Source of the DNA: Chara braunii
Lineage: Eukaryota > Streptophyta > Charophyceae > Charales > Characeae
NCBI GenBank assembly: GCA_003427395.1
Contig: BFEA01000101.1
Span: 1,515,716-1,554,198, forward strand
Direction: 5' to 3'
DNA length: 38,483 nucleotides
Under the pieces are notes generated by a model. That model was not told the origin of the DNA and did not search any database. It saw only the letters and a list, made by a program, of their open reading frames with translations. The position numbers were made by a program, and so were the translations under genes. Within the stretch, counting starts at the first letter, position 1; every line of letters begins with the position of its first letter. Positions 18,502 to 29,781 of the stretch are shown one piece after another.

Positions 18502-19098
18502 ATGACCTCACAGCAGGAATCCGGAAAAAAGCAGAACGGCGCCACTCTTCCAATCCTCCCGGACCTGGACCTCACAAGCAAACGGCAAAAAAATTGTCAC
18601 ATACTAGACAAAGGAGGGACAACGGCAACACCCCTGGAAAAAGGACTGCTCCTCATACCAGTCAGGCGTGGGAAAGACTCGTGGGAAGTAGGTCTCTCAG
18701 CGCCCACAGGGACGACTCACGGGGAAATCACAATGAAAGGTCGATCGACATTCCTCCTTTCCCTCTCAGCATGGGGAGGTGGGACGACGCTGCTAAAATC
18801 AGATATAGCCCAATTGATACAGGACCACCTCCCGCAGGGCGCTTCTGCATCCCAGGTAATATCGTACGGCGAACGCAGGCTGTCCGCAAAGGACGTGTAT
18901 CTGAGATATGAACAGACAAAAGTGCAAGGCCTTCGCTGGTTCAGCCAAGAGATGATAATGGACCTGCAATTACTGAAGATTAAAGCCTGCGACCCCTTGC
19001 TGGAAGCAGATATCAGAACCTTCTTAATAAAAATGGTGACAAATGGCACCCTGCAGCAGGGCGGCCTACTTGACAAAGAGCCTTGGCTATCATTATAA
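18502..19098 (+). pseudogene. LINE C ORF1, conserved C-terminal domain
   Basis: The best-preserved copy of the unidentified ORF1 C-terminal domain: LTSKRQKNCHILDKGGTT, LLLIPVR...WEVGLS, GEITMKGRSTFLLSLSAW, LLKSDIAQLIQDHLPQGAS, SYGERRLSAKDVYLRYE and WFSQEMIMDLQLLKIKA. It is collinear with LINE D over this length. The frame ends at TAA 19096, just before an A-rich run and the ORF2 ATG at 19132. I cannot name the fold. Confidence 0.65.
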
Positions 19099-19131
19099 AA
19101 AAAAAGAGAGAAAGAAAAACGAAATAAGGGG

Positions 19132-20350
19132 ATGAATGTAATTGATCTGTTATATAATAGAGACAGGCAATGGAAACTCAACAAAAGAACATCAAATCTG
19201 GATTTGCGCACACTAAACATCAATGGATTGGCAGCGGCAAAACCATCCAAACGGAGGACGATCATAGAGCTCATGAGGGGGGTGGAAGGAAGAGACTGGC
19301 CAGACGTGATATGCCTACAGGAAACCCACTTGGCGGACACACCGGAACACAACCACGCGCATAAAGAGAGATGGCCATACTAGGCCTACCGAGCCCACGC
19401 CCCGAAACCAGGCAGCGGAGGGGTGGCTATCTGGCTCCCCCCGGGGTCTAGGGTGGAACCGCTCAATTGGGAGGCGGACCAGGAGGAGGGGAGATGGGTG
19501 TACATGCTCGCGATGCTGGAGATTGAAGTGGTTAGCATCCTGAACGTGTACAGCCCGAATGAGCCTAAGGAAAGACAACTCTTCTTTGAACGGTTAAAGA
19601 CAAAGCTGCCGACCGAAATACCGATAATAATGGCAGGGGGCTTCAACACGGCCCCAGACCGATGATTAGACAGATGGAAAATTTCATCCCCCTGCCCTTT
19701 CTACGTGGAGAGCGATGAAAGGACAATTGCAGATTTGACTCAATCTCTCAACCTCGTAGACGCATTCAGACAGGCATTCCCTACCAGACGAGGTTTTACC
19801 TGCTTCCGCAAAACCATACAGAAAGCGCATCCAAATCACGGATTGATCTAATTATAATCTCATATGAATTGCAAGGGGTGCTGCAAATGCTAGAAATACT
19901 ACCCTGCAGTCCCCACCCGGGCCTTGACCATGCAATGTGCCTAGCCATCTTCTCATTCCGAAAGAAGCCTGACCAAGGGAGAGGTTTTTAGTACTTTTTA
20001 CAAACTCAACACATCCTTGTTAAACATAAACCGCTCCAAAACCTATCTGCAAGAGGTCTGGGCCTACTGGCGCCAGCAAAAGGATCTAATTCATGACGAC
20101 ATACTATGGTTCAACAATGGTCTGGCATTCTTGGGCCGCAAGTGCAATGAATACTAAAAACTTCTCGCAGCTCGACGTAACGCAGAAGAAATAAACCTCC
20201 AACATAGGCTGCAAGGCCTTCAACAATAAGAAGACGATATGAATGACGCCACAAGATTAATAGAAAGTCGCCAATGAGATACAAACGCTAGAATCCCAAA
20301 TCCTTGAAAGAATGGAGTACCGCTGACAAGGCATTAGGATCTGGGGAAAG
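19132..20350 (+). pseudogene. LINE C ORF2, endonuclease domain
   Basis: Starts MNVIDLLYNRD, then LDLRTLNINGLAAAKPS and CLQETHLADTPEHN. In-frame stops occur at 19381 (TAG, where the ancestral codon was probably CAG) and at 19663 (TGA, where D-type copies have Trp). The core motif reads MAGGFNTAPD, so the Asp of the catalytic GDFN is replaced by Gly. Beyond 19800 the frame is broken by indels and further stops; HPGLDHAMC is recognisable near 19915 in another frame. Non-functional. Confidence 0.8.
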
Positions 20351-22426
20351 TTGCATAAATACAACGCGGAAGGAGCAATGGATACAAGATTCTTCGCAAT
20401 GGCGAAGGCACAACTTGGACGGTCAACGATAGAAGCTCTGGAGGACCCAAATATTCATGACGGTCCGCTACTCACATCAACAGCAGGCTGCACAAAAATA
20501 GCGAGAGATTTTTTTCAAAACCTCTTCTCATCAGACTGTGGGACAACAACCAGAGAAGCAAAGAATAAAGGAAATTGATGAATGTCTGCTCCCCCTTACC
20601 AGACCACTTACAGAACAACAAAAATAACTTCTAGAAAAAACGCTCACAAAGGGGGAGGTATGGTCAGCACTGGTGCTTATGGAAAAAGAAAAACTCCCGA
20701 GATAGATGGCCTGCGAAAAGAATTCTGGGAAGTGATGTGGGGGGATATGTCGCAAGACTTGATGGGATACTATAATGCGATGTGGGCGGAGGGCCGGACA
20801 TGAGAATTTGTAGGTCAAGGGGTCTTAACACTCCTGCACAAAAAAGGAGAAAAGACGAATATAAGAAATTATAGACCAATTACGCTCCTTACAGTAGTCT
20901 ATAAGATAGTGGCAAAGGAACTGACAAACCGCCTGACCAAAGTAATGGAAGATACTATTCATCCCAATCAGACAGACTTTATTAAAAACAGAAACATCCA
21001 GGACAATATCCTACTAGTCAATGAGGTGATCAAGCTAGCAAGACAGTCTAAACGAAACGCAACAATCATCTTCACTGATTTCGAGAAGGCTTATGATCAT
21101 GTGGATTGGATATTCCTGGATAAATTTCTGGAAAATTTTAATTTTGGTCCCAATTTCAAACGGTGGGTGCAGATCCTCCATAAAAACGCAACAACTAGAG
21201 TCATGGTTAACGGCAACCTGGTGCCGCCAATTACACTGCAAAGATCAGTAAGACAGGGGGACCTATTAGCCCCGTATCTCTTCGTGATAATTATGGAGGC
21301 ATTAGCAACCAACCTGAGAACCCACAAAAACATCCACAAAATACAACTATCCTCAATACCCAAATAAGTTATCCCAGTAAGTTTTATGTTCGCGGATGAC
21401 CTGACCCTCATGGTGGAAGCAACCCGGGAGTCGATGGAAGGAGTTCAACATATGATGGACCGCTTTTGTACCTTATCTGATATGAGAGTGAATTGGGGAA
21501 ACAAGACCCTGGGATGGTGGATTCACCACCAGGGGGTACGGCCCCCGGAACAACCAAGGGTTAGATGGATACCGCAAGAATGCCCAATCAGAGTCTTGAG
21601 AGTCTCATTGACAGCCAATGGCAGACCACCAACCAACAATGAATGGATAACCAGACCCCCCATGGAGAAGTTAGTACTGTGGAAAGATAAACACACTTCA
21701 TTGATGGGCAGGACCCTTGTGATCAACAACGTGATACTCGCCTCTCTTTGGTATAAGTCGGTCATTTGGGGGTTCGACAAACCCTTTTTAAAAGCCCTGC
21801 AGCGACAACTGGTCGCCTTTTTTTGGCGGGGGAATCATGAAAAACGCAATGTCCTTAGCAGGGTTGCATGGCTAGCAATTATCCAACCCAAAACAAAAGG
21901 GGGATTGGGGATTATCGACCCGGCAATACAGGTCAAGGCCTTGGGCAGACAATGGCTCAAGCGCCTGCTCTTCTGCCCATACACCCAATGGAAAGACTTG
22001 ACACTGGAGCAGATCTCGAGATTAGCTCCGGAGACACCATTCCACATCAACCCACTTACATTGATTGAAAACAGAGATTGGCCAATTCCGCGGCGACGAT
22101 CTCGGCAAGCAATCGCTGATGTCAGCTCCCCAAGATGCGAGGTAAGGAAGGATTTGCACAACGACCCCTTCTGGCCAAACCTTCTTCAGATATGGAGAAA
22201 CCGTCCCTTGCCAAACAAAATTCATCCAGAAAGATGGGAAGAGGTGGCCCGACAACCATTATTTGGGAATAGAAGGATAACTCACACAAGAGGCCAGATT
22301 CTGCATTGTATGGACTCCCCATGGAAAGGATGGGTGAAAAAAGGGGTCCTTAGAATTGGGGACATCTGGGATGTGGACAGTAGGGACTGGATCACAAGAG
22401 ACCAACTCAAGGAAAGGCTGAGATAA
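20351..22426 (+). pseudogene. LINE C ORF2, reverse transcriptase domain
   Basis: From GAMDTRFFAMAKAQLGRSTIEAL (20380) through a frameshifted and stop-containing stretch to a good RT core at 20909-22426. It carries FTDFEKAYDHVDW (motif A), RSVRQGDLLAPYLF (motif B, with Leu replacing the usual Pro after GD) and FADD at 21389-21400. A TAA at 21365 interrupts the same frame where LINE D has Glu. A deletion of about 14 bases near 22425, relative to LINE E, ends this frame. Confidence 0.85.
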
Positions 22427-22431
22427 GGAGG

Positions 22432-23390
22432 CGCTGGAAAATCTGATAGAATGTATCCCCCTGAACTGGTGGAAAATCTTGAGAAAGGGGCCCTTGATAC
22501 GAGAGTTGGACTGGGTACTAATTCGGGGCCGACGGGGAGAAGTGGGTAATGTAGTGTGTCGAGATCCAATAGGATCGGTGACAATCGACATCACAATTTG
22601 TAGTGATAACTCACTCCAAAGGACCAACCCAGAACAGATACAATTAGTAAAAGAGGAAGAACTTTCACGAATTAGAGTGCTGAGGGAGGATGATAGATGG
22701 GTGGCGTTCTCCCCGGATACACCAATATCTCAGCTACCCTTGGACCCCTGGGAGTGGGTATGGACGAACGCAATAGGCAGGGGTAGAACCTGCACTAAAA
22801 CGCGGAACGACATCACAGTCAAAGCAACATACAGAATGCTCCGGCCAAAAACCAACCTACGGGACTGGGTGGAAGCGAGATGGATGTATCACTTAAACAT
22901 TAACAAAGAAGCGCTGAGGAGCGTCAAATGGTTCCAATTAACCAAAATTAAACCTGTTAACCTGGCCTCCTTACAATGGCAAGTGGAACACAGGTGCCAA
23001 CCAACTAACAACTGGTTGATTGACAGGACTAACCTTGAACAGAAAGGTCTTGCCTTACCTTGGTGTAGACTATGCTCAAATGCCTTCCCATCAAGAAAGA
23101 GACCAAAGACGATCGAACATATCTTCCTCCAATGCCTGGGCGCTGTCTGGCTCTGGCGATGGTGGGATAGAATCTGGGACCAGGTGGGAAGAGGGGCACC
23201 CTGGCCATGGGATTGGAAGGCCCTGATGTTTGAAATATGGCCTTTGGAAGAGACTAATGACTTCAACCTTAATCTATTCAAACAAGGACGCAGGGCAGTA
23301 CTATGGGCACTATGGAGACGACGCTGCACCTATGAAATGGAAGGCGTGAGGTTAGAAGGACCAGAATTTATGGAGGGCATACAACAATAG
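22432..23390 (+). pseudogene. LINE C ORF2, C-terminal region with zf-RVT finger
   Basis: Continuation after the deletion near 22425: LRKGPLIRELDWVLIRGRRGE, ISQLPLDPWEWVW, then the finger WCRLCSNAF with TIEHIFLQC and WLWRWWDRIWDQV, ending at TAG 23388. Homologous and collinear with LINE E (35800-36806). The finger Cys and His residues are retained. Confidence 0.85.
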
Positions 23391-23506
23391 ATCCAGACAT
23401 ACATAACAGCAAGATGGGAGAAGGTTAAAATGCAAATCAAACACACCCACACTCAGAATGAAATAAGGCAAAAAATACAAAAATTCTGCAAAGACTGGCT
23501 TGGGGC

Positions 23507-23635
23507 ACAAATGGTTAACAGGTACCCTCACTTTTCACCCCTAGGGTAACCTTCACCACCCTGATACAGGGTGGTGAAGGTGGTGGTGAAGGTTACCCTA
23601 GGGGTGAAAAGTGAGGGTACCTGTTCACCATTTGT
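23507..23635. mobile_element. 129-bp near-perfect palindrome, hairpin MITE-like insertion
   Basis: The left arm starting ACAAATGGTTAACAGG and the right arm ending CCTGTTCACCATTTGT are inverted copies over about 54 bases with one mismatch. The central part (CACCACCCTG ATA CAGGGTGGTG) is itself palindromic. GGGC occurs on both sides (23503-23506 and 23636-23639), a possible 4-bp target-site duplication. It interrupts LINE C 3' sequence that is continuous in LINEs D and E, so it is an insertion younger than LINE C. It has no coding capacity. Confidence 0.75.
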
Positions 23636-23639
23636 GGGC

Positions 23640-23978
23640 GGGAGGAGGGGCAGGACGAGCAGATAACCAGAGACTAAAGACTCCTCTTCAACGACTGGAC
23701 CAAGCTGGATGACTCAATCCCATTGCGGCCAAGTGATCATTTCTCCGACTTCTTCCCCCCCCGGCAAATTGTCTGGTAGGAAAGGCATGGTATGACGGAG
23801 GGTGAGGAGAGGTTTTAGAAGAACAGTTAGACTGCTAGGGTCTATGGATAGCAACAGGCGGCCCAAAAAAGGGCTGAAGAGGCAGATTTAGCTGACTAGA
23901 ACCTACAGTAGAAAAGGGATGGGCAGGTTTCTCCCTTATTGCTTTTTCTGATGTTTTCTGATGTTTTCATCCTGTATA
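23640..23978 (+). other. LINE C 3' UTR
   Basis: Homologous to the LINE D and E 3' regions (GACCAAGC near 23698, GGCATGGTATGA near 23785, AGCAACAGGCGGCCC near 23850), ending at the shared motif GAAGAGGCAGATTTAGC. A spacer of about 85 bases that does not match LINE E separates it from the hairpin module. Confidence 0.7.
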
Positions 23979-24098
23979 TGGGACACTGGACCCGTTTTCC
24001 AGCAGGTGATGCTCCCCACCAATAGATGGAGCCTCTCCCCAGGGGGTAGTGGTGTCTGCTCTTATCAGCACCACTACTACCGGTGGGGGGTGTGTTTT

Positions 24099-24100
<2 letters not shown>
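23979..24100 (+). repeat. Hairpin module at the 3' end of LINE C
   Basis: Hairpin 1 near 23985-24003 (CTGGA / TCCAG), hairpin 2 at 24011-24032 and hairpin 3 with arms GGTAGTGGTG and CACCACTAC around a conserved CTGCTCTTATCAG loop. Instead of a poly(A) tail it runs through TTTTAAAA into a TA microsatellite. It is the closest match to the fragment at window position 1. Confidence 0.8.
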
Positions 24101-24945
<845 letters not shown>

Positions 24946-24984
24946 CTAAATACTGACTATATGTATTATCTATACATTATATAT

Positions 24985-25018
<34 letters not shown>

Positions 25019-25069
25019 CGCTTACGCGTATGCTGGTTTTTGGGCACCGCATACGCGTACGTGGTGCTA
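24946..25069. other. A28 tract and 11-bp-stem hairpin beside LINE D 3' end
   Basis: An uninterrupted A run (24991-25018) is followed by a perfect inverted repeat, TACGCGTATGC at 25023-25033 and GCATACGCGTA at 25049-25059, with a 15-base loop. It sits where LINEs B, C and E have the hairpin module. On the LINE D strand the order is LINE end, hairpin, T run, so the A run is not a poly(A) tail of D itself. It may belong to an unrelated insertion. Confidence 0.6.
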
Positions 25070-25165
25070 CCCAGGCTAGATCTGCCTCTTCAACCCTTCT
25101 TTTCGGGCCGCCTGTTGCTTTTCATAGTCCCTAGCAGTCTAACCTATCTCTTGACACCTTTTCCT

Positions 25166-27184
25166 TCACTCTCCCTCATACCATGCCTTGACTACTAAAC
25201 TATTTGTCGGGGGAGGGAAGAAGTCTGGGAATTGATCACTTGGTCGCAGTGGGATTGAGTCTTCAAGCTTGGTCCACTCATTAAAGAGGAGTCTGTAATC
25301 CCTGGTTATTTGCGCCTCCTCCTGCCCCTCTTTTCCTCCCTTCCATTCCACTTTCCCCAACCTCCCCCCCATTTCCCCCCCGAGCCATTCTTTGCAAAAT
25401 GTTTGTATTTTCTGTTTTATCTCGTTTGGAGTGTGGGTGTGTTCGATTTGTCTTTTAACTTTCTCCCATCTTACTGTTATGTTTGTCTAGATTTGTTGTT
25501 GTATGCTCTCCGTAAATTCTGGTCCTTCCAACCTTACGCCTTCCATTTCATAGGTGCAGCGTCGTCTCCATAGTGCCCACAACACTGCTCTGCGTCCTTG
25601 TTTGAATATGTTAAGAGTGAAGTCGTCAGGCTGTTCCGAGGGCCAAATTTCAAACATCAAGGCTTTCCAATCCCATGGCCAGGGCGTCTCTGTTCCCAGC
25701 TGATCCCAGATTTTATCCCACCATCGCCAGAGCTAGACAGCGCCTGGACATTGGAGAAAGATGTGTTTTATCGTCTCTAGTCTCTTTCTTGAGGGGAATG
25801 TGTTTAACTTTAAGCATAGTCTACACCAGGGTAGGGCGAACCCCTTCTGTTCAAGATTGGTCCTGACGATCAGCCAGTTGTTGGTTGGCAGGCACCTGTG
25901 TTCCATTTGCCACAGCAGAGAGGCCAAGTTGGCAGGTTTGTTTTTGGTTAGTTGGAACCATTTAACGTTTCTCAACGATTCTTTGCTGATGTTCAAATGA
26001 TTCATCCATCTCGCTTCCACCCTGTCCCGAAGGTTCATTTTTGGCCGGAGCATTTTGTATGTTGCTTTGACTGTCATCTCGTATAACATTTTAGTGTTGG
26101 TTCTGCCCTTGCCCATTGTGTTCTTCCATACCCACTCCCGGGGGTCTAAAGGCAGTTGAGATATCGGCGTATTAGGAAAGAACGCTACCCATCTGTCGTC
26201 GTCCCTCGAAACTCTAATTCTTGAGAGCTCACGCTCTTCGACCAATTGTGTATGTTCAGCATTGACCCTCTGGAGGGAGTTATCGTTGCCAATTGTCAAA
26301 TGTCACTGATCCGTTTGAGTTGTTGCTCACTACCTTGCCGACTTCTCCTTGACGCCTCCGAATTAGTACCCAGTCTGATTCCCGTATCAAGGGTCCCTTT
26401 CTCAAGATTTTCCACCAGTTCAAGGGGATGCATTCTATCAGCTCTTCCAGCGCCTCCTCCGGTTTGTGGCAATACCTTAGTTTTCCTTGAGTTGATTCCT
26501 TGTGATCCAGTCTCTTCTGTCCCCATCCCAGATGTCCTCTATTCTAAGGACCCCCTTTTTCACCCATCCTCTCCATGGGGCGTCCTTACATTGCATCACC
26601 TGCCCTCTTGTGTTTGTTATCCTTCTATTCCCAAACAATGGTTGTATGGCCACTTCTTCCCACCTTTCTGGTTGGATTTTGTCTGGTAGGGGAAGACTCC
26701 TCCATATCCGTAGAAGGGTTGGCCAGAAAGGGTCATTGTGCAGGTCTTGTCTCTCTTCTTGGTGAATTATCAACAACATTTTCTTGTCGGGACCACCGCG
26801 GGATTGACCATTCTTTATTTTCAATCCATGTGAGCGGGTTGATGTGGGTCGGTGTTTCCGGAGCCAATCTCGAGATCTGCTCTAGTACCAAGTCTTTCCA
26901 TAGAGTGTGTGGGTAAAAGAGCAAGTGTTCGAGTCATTGTATGGCAAATGCCTTGACCTGCGTTATCGGGTCGATTATGCACAGTCCCCCTTTTGCTTTG
27001 GGTTGGATAATCGCTTGCCATGCCACTTTGCTGAGAACATTGTGTTTTTCGTGATTCCCCCTCCACAAAAAAACAGTTAGTTGTCGCTAAAGGACTTTCA
27101 GGAGGGATTTGTCTAGCCCCCAAATGACCGATTTGTACCACAGAAAAGCGAGCACTACATTGTTGATCACCAGGGCCCTGCCAA
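25166..27184 (-). pseudogene. LINE D ORF2, C-terminal part with zf-RVT finger
   Basis: Pieces in alternating frames: 27141-26821 (post-catalytic RT and thumb), 26824-26477 (ERWEEVAIQPLFGNRRIT, WRGWVKKGVLRIEDIWDGD), 26299-25733 (ISQLPLDPREWVW, finger WCRLCLKLN with ETIKHIFLQC) and 25372-25166 (end). The finger has two extra residues after WCRLCLK compared with LINE E. Small indels account for each frame change. Colinear with LINE E over the whole length. Confidence 0.8.
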
Positions 27185-28692
27185 TCAGTGAAGTGTGTTT
27201 TCCATAGTGCTAGCTTCTCCAGAGGGGGGTCGGGTTATCCATTCATTGTTGGTTGGTGGTCTGCCATTGGCTGTCAATGCGACTCCCAAGACCTTGATTG
27301 AGGCTTCTTGCGGTAGCCACTTGACCCTTGGTTGTTCCGGGGGTCTTACCTCCTGATGGTGGGTCCACCATCCCAGAGTCTTGTTCCCCCATTTGACTCT
27401 CATGGCAGATAAAGCACAGAAGCGGTCCATCACGTATTGGACTCCCTCCATCGACACCCAGGTTGCGTCCACCATAAGAGTTAGATCGTCCGCGAACATG
27501 GAGCAAACCGGGATAGCTTCTTTAGGGATTGAGGATAGTTGTATCCTATGAATGTCTTTGTGGATTTTCAAGTTTGCTTCCAGTGCTTCCCTAATTATCA
27601 CGAAAAGGTATGAGGCTAATGGATCCCCCTCAGGCTGTCTCACTGATCTTTGTAAGTTAATCGGCGGTGCCAAGTTGTCGTTGACCATGACCCTGGTTGT
27701 TGCGTTCTTATACAGGATCTGCACCCATCGTCTAAAATCGGGTCCGAAATTAAGTTTTTCCAGGCATTTATCCAATAATATCCAATCTACGTGGTCATAA
27801 GCCTTCTCGAAGTTGATGAAGATGATTGGCGCATTCCGTTTAGACTGTCTTGCTAGCTTGATCACCTCGTTGACTAATAGGATATTGTCATGGATGTTCC
27901 TGTTTTTAATGAACCTTGTCTGGTTGGGGTGTATTATATCTTCCATTACTTTGGAAAGATGGTTTGCCAGTGTCTTTGCCACCGTCTTATAAACCACTAT
28001 GAGGAGCGTGATCGGTCTGTAGTTCCTTATATTCGTCTTTTCCCCTTTTTTATATAAGAGTGTTAAAACCCCTTGGCCCACGAATTCCCCTGTCCGGCCT
28101 TCCTCCCATAGTGTGTTGTAAACTTGTAGTATAGATCTTGCGAGATCTTCCCCCACATCACCTCCCAAAATTCTTTAGGCAGTCTGTCTATTCCATTTTT
28201 TTTTCCCTTTTCCATGAGCATCAATGCTGACCATATCTCCGCCTTTGTAAGTGGTTCTTCTAGAAGCTTTTTCTGTTGTTCTGTCAGTGTTATGGTGAGG
28301 AGCAAAAATTCATCAATTTCCTTTAGTCTTTGCTCCTCTAGTTGTGTTCCGCACTCTGATGTGAAGAGGTTTTGATAGAATTCTCTTGCTATTTTTGTGC
28401 AGGCCGCTGTAGACGTGACCAACGGGCCGTCGTGTACCTTTGGGTTCTTCAGGGCTTCTATGGTCGAGCGTCCAAGTTTTGCCTTGGCCATTGCAAAAAA
28501 TTTTGTGTCCATTGCTCCTTCCGCGTTGTATTTGTGCAGCTTTCCCCGGATCCTAATGCCTTGCCATCGATGTTCCACTCTTTTTAGGATCTGGGTCTCT
28601 AGTGTTTGTATCTCATTAACTATTTCTGTTAGCCTTGTGGCGTCATCATCTTCCTGCTGTTGGACGTATTGCAGTCTATACTGAAGGTTCAT
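27185..28692 (-). pseudogene. LINE D ORF2, reverse transcriptase domain
   Basis: 28692-28063 encodes the linker and RT N-terminus (RWQGIRIRGKLHKYNAEGAMD, RLPKEFWEVMWG). 28168-27185 encodes KKGEKTNIRNYRPITLL, FIKNRNIHDNILLVNEV, FINFEKAYDHVDW, the motif B region and FADD at 27485-27496. In motif A the usual Asp at the second position of IDFEKAYDH is Asn, although the later Asp is retained. In motif B two extra residues (Pro-Glu, 27629-27634) split RQGDP into RQ-PE-GDP, which should disturb the template-binding loop. Inactive. Confidence 0.85.
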
Positions 28693-28803
28693 TTCTTCTG
28701 CGTTACGACGGGCTGCGAGCAGTTTTGAGTATTCATTGCACTCGCGGCCCAGGAATGCCAGACCGTTGTTGAATCATAATATGTCATCCTGAATCAGTTC
28801 CTT

Positions 28804-29746
28804 TCAAGTTTGCTGGCGCCAATAGGTCCAGACTTCTTTTAGGTAGGTCTTAAAGTGATCGATGGTTAGCAGGGATGTATTAAGTTTGTAAAAAACCCTC
28901 CCTTGGTCTGGCTTCTTCCAGAATGAGAAGATGGCCAGACACATTGCATGGTCTAGACCTGGGTGGGGACTGCAGGGGAGTATTTCTGTTATTTGCAGGG
29001 CCCCTTGCAATTCTTCTGAAATTAAAATTAGATCAATACGTGATTTGGAAACACTCTCTGACTGATTTTTGCGAAAACAGGTGAAACTGCGTCGGGCTGG
29101 GAATGTCTGTCTGAATGCATCCACGAGGTTGAGGGATTGAGTCAGATCTGCTTTGGTTCTTTCATCACTCTCCACGTAGAAGCGGCAGGGAGATGGAATC
29201 TTTCATCTATCTAGCCATCGGTCGGGGGTTGCGTCGAAATCCCCTGCCATTATTATCGGTATCCCTGCCGACAATTTTACTTTTAGTCTTTCAAAAAAGA
29301 GTCGTCTCTCCTTAGGCTCATTCGGGCCATATACATTTAGGATACTCACCACCTCAATTTCCAACATCGCGAGTATATACACCCATCTTCCCTCCTCCTG
29401 GTCCGCCTCCCAGTGAGTGGATCCACCCTTGATCCTGGTGGGAGCCAAATAGCCACTCCTCCACTGGCAGGTCTCGGGGCATAGGCTCGGTAGGCCTAGT
29501 ATGGCCATATCTCCTTGTGCGCGTGATTGTGTTCCGGAGTGTCTGCCATGTGGGTTTCCAGCAAGCATATACATCTGGCCAGTCTCTTCCTTCCACCCCC
29601 CTCATGAGCTCCATGATCGCCCTTCGTTTTGATGGTTTGGCAGCTGCCAGTCCATTGACGTTTAGTGAGCTCAGGTCTAGGTCTGATGTTCTTTTGCTGA
29701 GTTTCCATTGTTTGTCTTTGTTGTATAGCACGTCAATTACATTCAT
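28804..29746 (-). pseudogene. LINE D ORF2, endonuclease domain
   Basis: Starts at ATG 29746 (MNVIDVLYNKD, LDLSSLNVNGLAAAKPS). A base deletion near 29575 moves CLLETHMADTPEH into a second frame, and the rest (VVSILNVYGPNE, MAGDFDATPDRW) is in a third. A TGA at 29203 replaces a conserved Trp. The final part (29175-28804) has SRIDLILIS and HPGLDHAMC, so the terminal Asp-His pair is intact. GDFN has become GDFD. The start overlaps the ORF1 stop as ATGA. Confidence 0.8.
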
Positions 29747-29781
29747 CTTTCTCTTCTTCCCTTTTTTTTTTTTTTTTTTTT
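29743..29781 (-). promoter_or_regulatory. A20 tract and ATGA stop-start overlap between ORF1 and ORF2
   Basis: On the reverse strand an A20 tract (29781-29762) is followed by GGGAAGAAGAGAAAG and then ATGA, in which the ATG of ORF2 (29746-29744) overlaps the TGA of ORF1 (29745-29743). LINE C keeps the same ATGA and a shorter A tract. The layout would suit termination-reinitiation, or slippage on the A run, for making ORF2. That is inference. Confidence 0.45.

Larger units (their letters stand above)
18200..24100 (+). mobile_element. LINE C, heavily decayed non-LTR retrotransposon
   Basis: Contains the last part of ORF1 (about 18220-19098), ORF2 (19132-23390) and a 3' UTR. The UTR includes the shared terminal motif ending GAAGAGGCAGATTTAGC (near 23892) and the hairpin module at 23979. 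At the nucleotide and protein level it is closest to LINEs D and E. The 5' part of ORF1 is missing; the mate-pair adapter 170 bases upstream means this may be an assembly truncation. A 129-bp palindrome is inserted at 23507. Confidence 0.8.
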
